A DNA stretch of 64,000 nt, from NCBI RefSeq assembly GCF_003387535.1, contig NZ_QUNR01000003.1, positions 248,001 to 312,000 on the forward strand, read 5' to 3'. Numbering within the stretch: the first letter of the stretch is position 1; every line of letters starts with the position of its first letter. Under the pieces are notes generated by a model that saw only the letters and a program-made list of their open reading frames with translations, ran no database searches and was not told where the DNA came from. Below, piece by piece: positions 54,246 through 63,482 of the stretch. A program made the position numbers and the translations under genes. This DNA comes from Paraperlucidibaca baekdonensis. Lineage in GTDB: Bacteria > Pseudomonadota > Gammaproteobacteria > Pseudomonadales > Moraxellaceae.

Positions 54246-56315
54246 ATGTCACATGCTGAATCTACCTCAACGCCCACGACAGCTCAGCGGCCTACGCCCG
54301 AGGGCGAATTTCAGCTGGTCTCGCGGTATCAGCCGGCCGGTGATCAGCCCACGGCCATCGCCGGCTTAGTGGAAGGCCTGCACGATGGCCTCAGCCATCT
54401 GACCCTGCTGGGGGTCACTGGCTCGGGCAAAACCTTCGCCATGGCCAATGTCATTGCGCAGATGCAGCGCCCGGCCATCATCATGGCGCCCAATAAAACC
54501 TTGGCGGCGCAGCTCTACGGTGAGTTCAAAGAATTTTTCCCGAATAACGCCGTCGAGTACTTCGTCAGTTATTACGACTACTACCAGCCCGAGGCCTATG
54601 TGCCGGCGTCAGATACCTTTATTGAGAAAGATGCCGCGATTAACGAGCACATCGAGCAGATGCGATTGTCGGCGACGCGCGCGCTGCTTGAGCGCCGCGA
54701 CGCCATTATTGTCGCCACGGTGTCGGCGATTTATGGCCTCGGTGACCCTGAGTCGTATATGAAAATGCTGCTGCATATTGCCCGCGGCGATCGTATTGAT
54801 CAGCGCGGTCTATTGCGGCGTTTGGCAGAGTTGCAATACACGCGCAATGACATCGAGTTTTATCGCGGCTGCTACCGTGTGCGCGGCGACATCATCGACA
54901 TTTATCCGGCCGAGTCCGATGCGCAGGCGGTGCGTGTTGAGCTTTTCGACGAAGAAGTGGAATCGATTTATTGGTTTGATCCGCTCACCGGCGAGTCGCG
55001 TCAGCGGGTGGCGCGCGTAACGATTTACCCGAAAACGCATTATGTGACGCCGCAAGAGCGCATCATTGGGGCCATTGAGTCGGTGCAGCTGGAGCTCAAA
55101 GAGCGCGTTGAATTTTATCGCGCCAATGACAAATTGCTCGAAGCGCAGCGCATTGAACAGCGCACCAAATTTGATTTAGAGATGCTGCAGCAGCTCGGTT
55201 ACTGCCAGGGTATTGAGAATTACTCGCGCTATTTATCGGGTCGTGAGCCAGGATCTGCGCCGCCCACTTTGTTTGATTATGTGCCGCCTGAGGCGCTGCT
55301 ATTTATCGACGAATCGCACGTGACTGTGCCGCAAATTGGCGGCATGTATAACGGCGATCGCTCGCGCAAAGACAATCTCGTCACCTATGGCTTTCGCCTG
55401 CCATCGGCCATGGACAATCGTCCGATGAAGTTCGCTGAGTTCGAGCGTATTTCGCCACAAACGATTTTTGTTTCCGCCACGCCCGGGCCTTATGAGGCCG
55501 AAAAAGCCGAGGCCGTGGTTGAGCAAGTGGTGCGACCCACGGGCTTGGTCGACCCCGAAGTCGAGATTCGCCCGGCGACTACGCAAGTCGACGATCTGCT
55601 CTCGCAAATTCATGCGCGCGTAGCGGTCAATGAGCGCGTGCTGGTGACCACGCTGACCAAGCGCATGTCGGAGGATTTAAGCGAATACCTCAACGAGCAT
55701 GGCGTGAAGGTGCGCTACTTGCATTCCGATATCGACACCGTGGAGCGCGTGGAGATTATCCGCGACCTGCGCTTGGGCGTGTTTGATGCGCTGGTCGGCA
55801 TTAACTTGCTGCGCGAGGGTTTGGATATGCCCGAGGTGTCATTGGTGGCGATTTTGGATGCCGATAAAGAAGGCTTTTTGCGCTCTGAGCGCGCCTTGAT
55901 TCAAACCATCGGGCGCGCGGCGCGGCATTTAAACGGTAAGGCGATTTTGTATGCCGATCGCATCACCGGCTCCATGCAGCGGGCGATATCGGAGACTGAG
56001 CGCCGGCGTGATAAGCAGCTGGCGTTTAACCTCGAGCATGGCATTGTGCCGAAAGGCGTGATGCGACCGGTGAGCGATATTTTGGAGACCTATGCTGGTG
56101 CGGCCGCAGCCAATGGCGGTGGCAAACGCGGCAAACGTGGCGGTGAACGTCCGGGCAGCTTGGTGAATTTGCGCGATCCAAAGGCCATTGCCGGCGAAAT
56201 TACGCTGCTTGAGAAAGCCATGTTGGCGAGTGCACGAAACTTGGAGTTTGAGGAGGCTGGTCGTCTGCGCGATCAGATCGCTCAGCTACGATCACAGTTG
56301 CTCGTGGCAGGGTGA
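54246..56315 (+). CDS. uvrB: Excinuclease ABC subunit UvrB
   Basis: A 689-residue damage-recognition helicase. Walker [10 protein letters not shown] is near residues 55-63, the beta-hairpin Tyr cluster [12 protein letters not shown] follows, DEAD-like FIDESHVT and the motif IGRAARH are present, and the C-terminal UVR domain ([20 protein letters not shown]) for UvrC binding closes the protein. The ATG at 54246 is preferred because GGAG lies nine to twelve bases upstream; an ATG at 54231 is alternative. Confidence 0.96.
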   Translation: MSHAESTSTPTTAQRPTPEGEFQLVSRYQPAGDQPTAIAGLVEGLHDGLSHLTLLGVTGSGKTFAMANVIAQMQRPAIIMAPNKTLAAQLYGEFKEFFPNNAVEYFVSYYDYYQPEAYVPASDTFIEKDAAINEHIEQMRLSATRALLERRDAIIVATVSAIYGLGDPESYMKMLLHIARGDRIDQRGLLRRLAELQYTRNDIEFYRGCYRVRGDIIDIYPAESDAQAVRVELFDEEVESIYWFDPLTGESRQRVARVTIYPKTHYVTPQERIIGAIESVQLELKERVEFYRANDKLLEAQRIEQRTKFDLEMLQQLGYCQGIENYSRYLSGREPGSAPPTLFDYVPPEALLFIDESHVTVPQIGGMYNGDRSRKDNLVTYGFRLPSAMDNRPMKFAEFERISPQTIFVSATPGPYEAEKAEAVVEQVVRPTGLVDPEVEIRPATTQVDDLLSQIHARVAVNERVLVTTLTKRMSEDLSEYLNEHGVKVRYLHSDIDTVERVEIIRDLRLGVFDALVGINLLREGLDMPEVSLVAILDADKEGFLRSERALIQTIGRAARHLNGKAILYADRITGSMQRAISETERRRDKQLAFNLEHGIVPKGVMRPVSDILETYAGAAAANGGGKRGKRGGERPGSLVNLRDPKAIAGEITLLEKAMLASARNLEFEEAGRLRDQIAQLRSQLLVAG

Positions 56316-56420
56316 GGCCTTTTTTGCTGCATTTTTAAGCGTTTAGACGGGCCAATGCACGAATGTTGTGCACATGTCATCCCCTCTTTAGTGCATTTGC
56401 TGAGCGAACGCTGTGTAAGT

Positions 56421-56444
56421 CGTTGAAAATCTGCTCAAACGATC
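56421..56444 (+). repeat. 24-bp direct repeat, copy 1
   Basis: Begins CGTTGAAAA and ends TCAAACGATC, with a 5-base core that differs from the second copy at 56477-56500; 19 of 24 positions match. The ends form an imperfect inverted repeat (GTTGA and TCAAAC), so each copy could bind a dimeric protein. Starts are 56 bases apart. Confidence 0.6.
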
Positions 56445-56476
56445 TAAGTGATTGATTTTATTTGCCAATAAGTATT

Positions 56477-56500
56477 CGTTGAAAAAATCGTCAAACGATC
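56477..56500 (+). repeat. 24-bp direct repeat, copy 2
   Basis: Shares the CGTTGAAAA and TCAAACGATC ends of the copy at 56421-56444 with a different 5-base core. Located 30 bases before the DnaA boxes. Confidence 0.6.
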
Positions 56501-56530
56501 AGAGGCCGCTTGCTGTGGGGATTTGGCTGG

Positions 56531-56577
56531 TTATCCTCGGACTTGCCCACAAAGTTATCCACAGCAATTGGGGATAA
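56531..56577. promoter_or_regulatory. DnaA-box cluster
   Basis: TTATCCTCG at 56531-56539, the consensus DnaA box TTATCCACA at 56555-56563 and TTATCCCCA on the minus strand at 56569-56577. GGTTATCC and its reverse complement GGATAACC flank the group as an inverted repeat. Three boxes in 47 bases in a gene-free region are unusual; function in DnaA titration or replication control is speculative. Confidence 0.5.
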
Positions 56578-56616
56578 CCTGCGGGCAGGGGAAAACAGTC
56601 GATAAGTCGTTGATTT

Positions 56617-57720
56617 CTACTTCGCGCTAGCGGCTTTTGCAGACGCCGGCAAGTTCGCCAGCGACCAACGTGCCAAACTATTTTGCTTGAGTGAGCCCAA
56701 ATACAACCAGCCGTCGTATTCGCGCACGGTGGTGATTGGTGCGTAGCTATCGGAGCTGCTGTTTTGCAGATTGGCGGTAACATCGCCTTGGGTATCGAGG
56801 CCGATGATCATGGCGCGATGGGCAATGGGTGCTGGCAAGATTTTCATGGCGCGCACAATCATTTTGCGCACATAGGGATAATCCGCGAAGGCATCGAGCA
56901 AGGGGTTGCGCGGTGTGTAGAGCGCCACCCAAAAGCGGTCGCTGCCATTGAAGCTTAAGTTGTCCGGCAGGCCGGGTAGGTTGTCGATAAAGACGTCGTG
57001 GCTGCCGGCATTTTCACCGCGCAAATGCACGCGCGTGATGCGGTAGGCGCCGGTTTCATTGACCAACACATAGTTTTCATTGGGGCCGAGCGCGACGCCA
57101 TTGGCAAACTCAAGGCCGGCCATCAGCGTGATGGTCTCGCCGGTGTCGAAGTCGTAGCGCAGTAGGCGGCCATCGCCACCGTGCTCCATGATGGCGGCGC
57201 CATCGTCGCCATAGCCCCAGCGGCTTGAAGCGTCACTGAAATAGGCGTAGCGGCCGGCTTCATCAATTACCACATCATCGACAAATTTGAAGGCGAGGTT
57301 GTCTGAGGATTTGCTCAGTTCACTGATGCTGCCGTCGGTGTTGAGGGCAATCAATCCGCGCAGAGCATCGGCAATGATTAAGCGGCCATCGGGGTGACGG
57401 GCTAGGCCGAGTGGGCGTCCGCCGGTGTTGCCGAGCACTTTCAGGGCGCTGCCATCGAGGCTGGTGCGTACCACGCGGCCATCGTGCAGGCCAGTAATGA
57501 GAAAGCCTTCGTCGTCGCGAATGAGCGCTTCGGGGCCGTGTAGGTCAAGGTCGCCAATGCGCTGGATATCGCGCAGGTCATCATTGGCTTTGAATTTGCC
57601 GGTTTTTTGCGAGGGCGCCTCTGGCGGCTGCCAGCTCACCGGCTCTACCGCGGTGGGGGCGAGCGTGAGCCAGCCAATAATGACAACCGGCACAGCCAGT
57701 AAAAAGGGGCGAGCGCTCAT
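56617..57720 (-). CDS. SMP-30/gluconolactonase or strictosidine-synthase-like exported beta-propeller protein
   Basis: A 367-residue protein with an N-terminal hydrophobic signal/anchor (LLAVPVVIIGWLTLA) and a six-bladed propeller: repeated segments such as GPEALIRDDEGFLITG, GRPLGLARHPDGRLIIADA, FVDDVVIDEAGRYAYFSDAS and FANGVALGPNENYVLVNE. These match the SMP-30/strictosidine synthase superfamily, which includes lactonases and related hydrolases. Substrate unknown. Confidence 0.85.
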   Translation of the reverse strand: MSARPFLLAVPVVIIGWLTLAPTAVEPVSWQPPEAPSQKTGKFKANDDLRDIQRIGDLDLHGPEALIRDDEGFLITGLHDGRVVRTSLDGSALKVLGNTGGRPLGLARHPDGRLIIADALRGLIALNTDGSISELSKSSDNLAFKFVDDVVIDEAGRYAYFSDASSRWGYGDDGAAIMEHGGDGRLLRYDFDTGETITLMAGLEFANGVALGPNENYVLVNETGAYRITRVHLRGENAGSHDVFIDNLPGLPDNLSFNGSDRFWVALYTPRNPLLDAFADYPYVRKMIVRAMKILPAPIAHRAMIIGLDTQGDVTANLQNSSSDSYAPITTVREYDGWLYLGSLKQNSLARWSLANLPASAKAASAK

Positions 57721-57801
57721 AGAATAGTCCTTGTGGCCCGCGGGGCTGCCACGGTGTTTTTATTATTATGCGGCGGCGATGTTACGCCGCCGTTAGTGGT
57801 T

Positions 57802-58545
57802 TTAGCTCAGTTTGCTGACCCAGCGCAAGGGTAAATGCTGCATGAGCAAGCCCATGGCGGCCCACGGCCAACTCGGCACCGAGCAGCTACCCGGCTCGCG
57901 ATTAATGGCCTGCACCAAGGCACGCGCACCGACCTCGGCGCTCACCTCAAACGGCAGCTTGCCGGCACCTTCATTGAGCTCGGTGCGAATATAACCGGGA
58001 AATACCGTGGTGACTTTGATCGGCGTATCGAGCAACTCGGCGCGTATGCCTTCGCTCAAATGCGCGAGGCCGGCCTTGCTGGCGGCGTAGGTGGTCAGGT
58101 GCTTGGGCAGGCCACGACGCGCGCTCATGGAGGAGATCGTCACCAAATGACCGGCGTTTTGACGGCGGAAGATGCCGACGGCGGCCTCGCATTGCGCCAA
58201 CGCGGCAATGAAGTTGGTCTCAGCCGTGGCGCGGTTGATCTCAAAATGGCCTTTGCCAATGCGCCGGCCATTGCCAATGCCGGCGTTGATGATGATGCGA
58301 TCGAGGCTGCCGAACTCGGCGGCAAAGGCCTCGAACACCTCAAAGACCTGCGCGTAGTCGGTGACATCGAGCGCGCGGATGCTGACGTTTACGCCATGGG
58401 CTTGCATGAGTTCATCGCGCAAGGACTCGAGGCGTTCGACGCGGCGGGCACAGAGTGCGAGATTGGCGCCTTGTGCAGCAAATTCGCGGGCCATGCCGGC
58501 GCCGATACCGGAGCTGGCACCGGTAATTAAGATGGTTTTACGCAT
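57802..58545 (-). CDS. Short-chain dehydrogenase/reductase (SDR)
   Basis: A 247-residue classical SDR with TGASSGIG near residues 8-15, INAG at the NNAG position, Ser in ISSMSA and catalytic YAASK. It may start the shared transcript with the phosphatase just upstream on the strand (16 bases between). The ATG at 58545 begins MRKTILITG, typical for the family. Confidence 0.88.
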   Translation of the reverse strand: MRKTILITGASSGIGAGMAREFAAQGANLALCARRVERLESLRDELMQAHGVNVSIRALDVTDYAQVFEVFEAFAAEFGSLDRIIINAGIGNGRRIGKGHFEINRATAETNFIAALAQCEAAVGIFRRQNAGHLVTISSMSARRGLPKHLTTYAASKAGLAHLSEGIRAELLDTPIKVTTVFPGYIRTELNEGAGKLPFEVSAEVGARALVQAINREPGSCSVPSWPWAAMGLLMQHLPLRWVSKLS

Positions 58546-58561
58546 AGCAAATATCCAGAAG

Positions 58562-59254
58562 TTAGCGGTAGGTGAGTAGCGCGCGGTGGCGGCCGGCATA
58601 GTGGCCATGTTCATTGAGGCTGATGAGCTGACGCGCGAGCCGGCCCTGGCTGAGCTGTGTGAGGCCACCATTGGCCAGCGTCCAATTGACCTTCAGCGCG
58701 GTGGCGTCGCTGAGCTCAAGCAATGCTTGGGCGACCACCGAAATACAGCCGCCTGAGGTAAATACCCAAGCACTTTCGCCATCGCCTAAATAATCAAAGG
58801 TGTCGCTCACGGCCGCATTGCAGCGGGCTTGAAAGTCGCGCCAGGACTCGTCGTAGTCACTGTTGTGATGGCCATCGACCCAGCGCATGAGGGCCGCGCG
58901 AAACAAACTGGCAAAGCCCTGATGCGGGTTATCGAAGCTGGCGAGCAGTTTGGCGAACTCGGCGCGGTCGGCAAAGCGCGGCTCGAAACGCTCCAGCACT
59001 TGCTCATGGTTAAACTCGTTAAAGCCCGCGTGCACGACTAGCTCAGCTTGGATGCCGGCGGCCTGCAGGCAGGCCTCAGCGGTTTGTTTGTGCCGCAACA
59101 TGCCGCCAATAAACACCCGCGTGGGCGATTCGCCGCGCTCAGCAAAGGCCTCGCCGAGGCGCGTGCCTTGTTGGTAGCCAAGGGCGGAGAGTTGGTCGTA
59201 ATTGGCGGCGCCAAAGGAGGCTTGGCCATGGCGAATTAAGGTCAGTGCCGGCAT
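58562..59254 (-). CDS. Histidine phosphatase family protein
   Basis: A 230-residue phosphoglycerate-mutase-like phosphatase with the catalytic LIRHGQASFG near residues 5-14 and a later His in FTSGGCISVV region. In this context it follows an APH-type kinase gene. The ATG at 59254 (MPALTLIRHG) matches the family; an ATG 12 bases earlier would overlap the kinase gene. Confidence 0.82.
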   Translation of the reverse strand: MPALTLIRHGQASFGAANYDQLSALGYQQGTRLGEAFAERGESPTRVFIGGMLRHKQTAEACLQAAGIQAELVVHAGFNEFNHEQVLERFEPRFADRAEFAKLLASFDNPHQGFASLFRAALMRWVDGHHNSDYDESWRDFQARCNAAVSDTFDYLGDGESAWVFTSGGCISVVAQALLELSDATALKVNWTLANGGLTQLSQGRLARQLISLNEHGHYAGRHRALLTYR

Positions 59255-59255
59255 C

Positions 59256-60323
59256 TTAGCGACCATCCGCTTTAATGACTTGGCGGCAGCGCTGCCAGAT
59301 CGCCCAGTTCACCAGCCAAAAGCGTTTGAAGGCAGGGTTGTCGGTTTGTTTGTGGTAATAGCGGTAGTAAATCTGCTGCAAAATTGCCGCCACACGAAAC
59401 AGGCCAAAGACTTCATAAAACGCCCAATGCTCAATGGCAATGCCGGTTTTCGCCTGATAATAATCCACGACTTCGCGGCGTGTGAGCATGCCATCGAGGT
59501 GCGTGGGTTGGCGCCGCGTTTTACGCAAAATGCCGCCATCTGTCGGCTCGATCCAATAGGCCAGCACATTGCCCAGTTCCATCAGCGGGTCGCCGAGCGT
59601 GGCCATTTCCCAATCTAGAACACCGATGACCCGAGTTGGCTTCGCGGGGTCGAGCACGACATTATCGAAGCGCCAGTCATTGTGCACGATGCAGGTTTTG
59701 ACATCGGCGGGCGTGTGTTTTTTCAGCCACGCGCGAATGCCTGTGTAGCGCGGCACATTCCAGGTCTGGGCTTTTTCGTAGCGGTCGCACCAGCCATCGA
59801 CTTGACGCTTGCAATAGCCATCGCCTTTGCCAAGCTTTTCCAAGCCCACGGCGCGATAATCGACCTGATGCAGAGCGATGAGTTGGTCGAGGGTGTTGGT
59901 GCAAAGTTCGCGGACCTGTTCGCGGCTCAAGCTCAGTTCTTTCGGCAAATTCGCGCGCGGAATAATGCCTTCGATGCGGTGCATGACGTAAAAATCGCAG
60001 CCAATGACACTGGCGTCTTGGCACAGCGCGACCATGTTGGCGACTACCGGATAGGCCTCAGCGAGCGCGGCCTGCACGGTATATTCGCGGACCATATCAT
60101 GCGCCGATTTGGCTTTAGTGCCGGCCGGTGGGCGCCGCACAATCAGATCGTAATTGGCGTATTTCAGCCGATAGGTCCAATTTGAGGCGCCACCGCTGTA
60201 TTGCGTGACCTCGGGCAGGCCCTCGCTTAAATCGCTCAAATGACCGCGTAGCCACGCATCGATGGCGGCGGTGTCTAAATCTTCGCCAGCGCGCACAGCG
60301 CCGCCGGTATCAATCAATGCCAT
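59256..60323 (-). CDS. APH/ACAD10-type phosphotransferase
   Basis: A 355-residue kinase-like protein. The Brenner motif CIVHNDWRFDNVVLDP and the DFG-like VLDWEMATLGDP identify the aminoglycoside-phosphotransferase/choline-kinase fold, subgroup found with acyl-CoA dehydrogenases (ACAD10/11, LvaA), which phosphorylate 4-hydroxyacyl-CoA intermediates. An acyl-CoA dehydrogenase and SDRs are in the same series. The specific substrate is inferred only. Confidence 0.88.
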   Translation of the reverse strand: MALIDTGGAVRAGEDLDTAAIDAWLRGHLSDLSEGLPEVTQYSGGASNWTYRLKYANYDLIVRRPPAGTKAKSAHDMVREYTVQAALAEAYPVVANMVALCQDASVIGCDFYVMHRIEGIIPRANLPKELSLSREQVRELCTNTLDQLIALHQVDYRAVGLEKLGKGDGYCKRQVDGWCDRYEKAQTWNVPRYTGIRAWLKKHTPADVKTCIVHNDWRFDNVVLDPAKPTRVIGVLDWEMATLGDPLMELGNVLAYWIEPTDGGILRKTRRQPTHLDGMLTRREVVDYYQAKTGIAIEHWAFYEVFGLFRVAAILQQIYYRYYHKQTDNPAFKRFWLVNWAIWQRCRQVIKADGR

Positions 60324-60367
60324 GGTAAGCCTCGTCAGTGAGTGGCCAATGCAGTCGACAAGCGCGC

Positions 60368-61210
60368 TTAGCGTTGGCTACGCGGTTTCATGCGTTTCAT
60401 GCTGCGTTGGAAAACGTAGCGATACAGCGCATTGGGAAGGTAGCGCTTCATCAGCCATAAGCGCTCGCCAGACTCATGCGGCAGGATGTATTGCTGGCCT
60501 TTCGCGACGCCCTCGATGATGCGCTGCGCAACCTCATCGGCACTGAGTTTGCCGCTCGCCAAGAGCTTATGCATCATCTTTTGTAGGCCGGCATCGGTGG
60601 CGCGCATGGTGTCTTCAAGATTCGTTTGGAAAAATGACGGACACACCACGCTGACACCAATGCCATCACTCATGAGCTCGTGGGTGAGCGTGCCGGAGAG
60701 CGCAACCACGGCGGCTTTAGTGACGTTATAAGACGCCATGCGCGGCACATCGAGCAGGCCGGCCATGGAGGCGATATTGACAATATGGCCGCTGCCTTGG
60801 CGCTTAAAGCTGGGCGTGAAAATTTTGCAGCCGCGCACCACGCCGAGCAGATTGATGTCGATAATCCATTGCCAGTCGCTCAATGGCACATCGTCAATGG
60901 CGCCAGCCTGCGCGACACCAGCGTTGTTATAGAGCACATCGATGCCCTGCCAGCAGGCATCGAGGGCATCGGCGGCGGCTTGTAAGTCGGCTTCTTGCCG
61001 AACATCGGCGTGGAAATACTGCGGTGCATAGGCGGTGGGTGTGCCGGCTGACGAGGCCAGTTCATGCAGCTCGTGCAATGTCTCGGCGCCGCGGCCATCG
61101 TGGACATCGGCAATCGCCACGGCCCATCCGGCACGGGCGTAATTTAAGGCCAGCGCACGGCCTAAGCCGCTGGCACCGCCGGTGATGAAAACGCGTTGAA
61201 CTGTGCTCAT
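60368..61210 (-). CDS. Short-chain dehydrogenase/reductase (SDR)
   Basis: A 280-residue SDR with TGGASGLG near residues 10-17, NNAG, Ser in IASMAG and catalytic YNVTK, plus a C-terminal extension like that of the SDR at 9.9 kb. It lies between the acyl-CoA dehydrogenase and the APH-type kinase genes and probably acts on a hydroxyacyl or ketoacyl intermediate. Confidence 0.88.
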   Translation of the reverse strand: MSTVQRVFITGGASGLGRALALNYARAGWAVAIADVHDGRGAETLHELHELASSAGTPTAYAPQYFHADVRQEADLQAAADALDACWQGIDVLYNNAGVAQAGAIDDVPLSDWQWIIDINLLGVVRGCKIFTPSFKRQGSGHIVNIASMAGLLDVPRMASYNVTKAAVVALSGTLTHELMSDGIGVSVVCPSFFQTNLEDTMRATDAGLQKMMHKLLASGKLSADEVAQRIIEGVAKGQQYILPHESGERLWLMKRYLPNALYRYVFQRSMKRMKPRSQR

Positions 61211-61280
61211 ATAAGTGACTGCTTGGTCGAAGTGTTGGGAGTCTAGCGCCATGGCGCCAGACTGTCATAGCGAATAGGCT

Positions 61281-62513
61281 TTAGCTTTTAAAGTCGCGCT
61301 TGGCGATTTCGATTTTCGCAATCACGCCTTTATGCACTTCATCGGGGCCATCGGCCAAGCGCAGGCTGCGGGCTTGCGCAAAAAAAGCCGTGAGTGGTGT
61401 GTCGCGCGAGACGCCGGCACCACCATGGAGCTGGATGGCCATATCAACGACCATTTGCAGCACATTCGGCGCGACGACTTTGATGGCGGAGATCTCGGTC
61501 ATCGCCGCAAAGGTACCAACGGCGTCCATTTTCCAGGCCGCATACAGGGTTAGTAAGCGCGCTTGATCGATGGCAATACGCGCCTCAGCAATGCGCTCAC
61601 GATTGCCGCCCAAGTTCAGCAGCGGCTTGCCAAATGCGGTGCGCGCCAAGCCGCGATCGATCATCAGCTCTAAAGCTTTTTCGGCTGCACCAATGCAGCG
61701 CATGCAGTGATGAATACGGCCTGGCCCTAAGCGGCCTTGGGCAATGGAAAAGCCTTGTCCGGGCCCGCCAATAAAGTTCGCGACCGGCACGCGCACATCG
61801 GTAAATGTCACCTCGCCATGGCCATGCGGCGCGTCGAAATCGCCAAACACCGGCAGCATGCGCTGCACCTCAACGCCGGGCGTATCGAGCGGCACCAAGA
61901 CCATCGAATGCTGGCCGTGACGACTGGCCTCGGCATTGGGCGTGTGTGCCATGAAAATGGCGATTTTGCAGTGCGGATCACCAATGCCACTCGACCACCA
62001 CTTGCGACCATTTAAGACAATCTCATCGCCCTCAACAATGGCGGTGGCCTGCATATTAGTGGCATCGCTGGAGGCGACCTCGGGCTCGGTCATGCAAAAT
62101 ACCGAGCGAATTTCGCCAGCGAGCAGCGGCGTCAGCCATTGGGCTTTTTGCGTCTCGCTGCCATAACGCCACAGCACCTCCATATTGCCGGTGTCGGGGG
62201 CGTTGCAGTTAAACACCGTTGGCGCCATCAGGCTGCGTCCGGTTTGCTCAGCGATGTGCGCGTATTCGGCAATGCTCAAACCGGCGCCGAGCTCGGCATC
62301 GGGCATCCACAAGTTCCACAGATCTTGGGCTTTGGCTTTTGCTTTCAGCGCCTCAAGCACGGGCGGATGCTGCCAGTTACGCCAGTTGCCATCGGGGTTG
62401 AGCGCCTGCACGTCGCGCCAAAAATCCGCTTCGATGGGCTCAATGTGGTCGCGCATAAAAGCTTTGACGCGCGCGAGATAGTCTTGACCGCGTTCGCTGA
62501 GTTCGAAATGCAT
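61281..62513 (-). CDS. Acyl-CoA dehydrogenase
   Basis: A 410-residue FAD acyl-CoA dehydrogenase of the ACAD10/11 or short-branched group. Conserved CMTEPEVASSDATNM (FAD/substrate loop), GRKWWSSG, and the C-terminal ALQ-type VDMAIQLHGGAGVSRDTPL and FAQARSLRLADGPDEVH are visible. It is first in the minus-strand series and divergent from the LysR gene. Confidence 0.93.
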   Translation of the reverse strand: MHFELSERGQDYLARVKAFMRDHIEPIEADFWRDVQALNPDGNWRNWQHPPVLEALKAKAKAQDLWNLWMPDAELGAGLSIAEYAHIAEQTGRSLMAPTVFNCNAPDTGNMEVLWRYGSETQKAQWLTPLLAGEIRSVFCMTEPEVASSDATNMQATAIVEGDEIVLNGRKWWSSGIGDPHCKIAIFMAHTPNAEASRHGQHSMVLVPLDTPGVEVQRMLPVFGDFDAPHGHGEVTFTDVRVPVANFIGGPGQGFSIAQGRLGPGRIHHCMRCIGAAEKALELMIDRGLARTAFGKPLLNLGGNRERIAEARIAIDQARLLTLYAAWKMDAVGTFAAMTEISAIKVVAPNVLQMVVDMAIQLHGGAGVSRDTPLTAFFAQARSLRLADGPDEVHKGVIAKIEIAKRDFKS

Positions 62514-62568
62514 AGGTCTTCTCCGGAAACAGTGCCCTGATGCTAGACCACTGGGTATGATGCAGCTA

Positions 62569-62583
62569 ATGAATATTTATCAT
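62569..62583. promoter_or_regulatory. Putative LysR box in the ACAD/LysR divergent region
   Basis: ATGA-N7-TCAT contains a T-N11-A core, the minimal LysR-type box, and lies in the 78-base gap between the acyl-CoA dehydrogenase and LysR genes, where a LysR protein normally binds. It ends nine bases before the LysR start, which is compatible with autorepression. Confidence 0.4.
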
Positions 62584-62591
62584 GCTGAGTG

Positions 62592-63482
62592 ATGAATCAA
62601 ATGAATGACTCCCGCCGCTTAGATCTGAATTTATATCGCGTGTTTGCCGTGGTCTATCGCGAGCGCAATCTCACGCGCGCCGCCGAGTTACTGTGCCTGA
62701 GTCAGTCGGCAGTTAGCCATGCCATTGGTCGCTTGCGCGTGGCGCTCAATGACCCGTTGTTTGTTCGTGATGGCCAAGGCGTGATGCCCACAGCCCTGGC
62801 CGAGCAACTCATGCCCGACATTCAAGCGGCGTTGAATTTGCTGAGTCAGGCCGCCGCCAGTCGCCTGCGTTTTCAGCCGAGCCGCGACATCAGCGCGGTG
62901 ACCTTTGCCATGAACGATGAGTTAGAGCCGAGCTTACTACCGCCGTTGATTCGCTCGCTGCGCGAGGCCTTACCGGCGGCGGCATTAGCCAGTGTGCGGT
63001 TGGATCGTCGCAGTTTGCGCACCGATTTGGCGGCGCGTCGGCTCGATATCGCCATCGATGTGGCGCAGCCAGTGGCCGCTGATATCGCCCATGAGGCCAT
63101 TGCCAGTGATGATTTTGTGGTAGTGGCACGTGCGCCCATGGAGCTCACCGCAGATGCCTATTTGACCGCTCAGCATGTCATTGTGTCGTCGCGCCGCACG
63201 GGGCGGGCGGTGGAGGATATGGCCTTGGCAAAGCTCGGCTATGAGCGCCAGGTGGTGCTGCGCTGTCAGCATTATGAGGCCGCCTGCAAGCTGGTGGCGA
63301 CCAGTGACTGCCTGCTCACCATGCCACGCCGGCAAGTTCGCTTAAGCTCCGGCCTCGCCGTGATGGCCATGCCGCTGAGCATTCCCGCGCTGGATTTACA
63401 CGCCTATTGGTACCGCCCGCGCGAGCAAGAGCCGGCGTTGGCGTGGTTGCGGGAGCAATTATTGTCGGTGCTTAAGCGCTAA
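62592..63482 (+). CDS. LysR family transcriptional regulator
   Basis: A 296-residue LTTR with the N-terminal HTH LYRVFAVVYRERNLTRAAEL and LSQSAVSHAIGRLR (residues about 14-53) and a periplasmic-binding-type effector domain. It is divergent from the SDR/phosphatase/kinase/ACAD series and likely regulates it. An ATG nine bases later (MNDSRR) is an alternative start. Overlaps the convergent chrA end by 11 bases. Confidence 0.9.
   Translation: MNQMNDSRRLDLNLYRVFAVVYRERNLTRAAELLCLSQSAVSHAIGRLRVALNDPLFVRDGQGVMPTALAEQLMPDIQAALNLLSQAAASRLRFQPSRDISAVTFAMNDELEPSLLPPLIRSLREALPAAALASVRLDRRSLRTDLAARRLDIAIDVAQPVAADIAHEAIASDDFVVVARAPMELTADAYLTAQHVIVSSRRTGRAVEDMALAKLGYERQVVLRCQHYEAACKLVATSDCLLTMPRRQVRLSSGLAVMAMPLSIPALDLHAYWYRPREQEPALAWLREQLLSVLKR

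Larger units (their letters stand above)
56316..56616. other. Convergent intergenic region with repeats and DnaA boxes
   Basis: Between the stops of uvrB and the SMP-30-like gene, so no promoter is expected. It holds two 24-bp repeats and a group of DnaA-box-like 9-mers (listed separately). No protein gene or stable RNA is recognised. Confidence 0.6.

Noticed and set aside
56316-56616. A dif recombination site
   Set aside because: The repeats and DnaA boxes do not match the 28-bp dif consensus.
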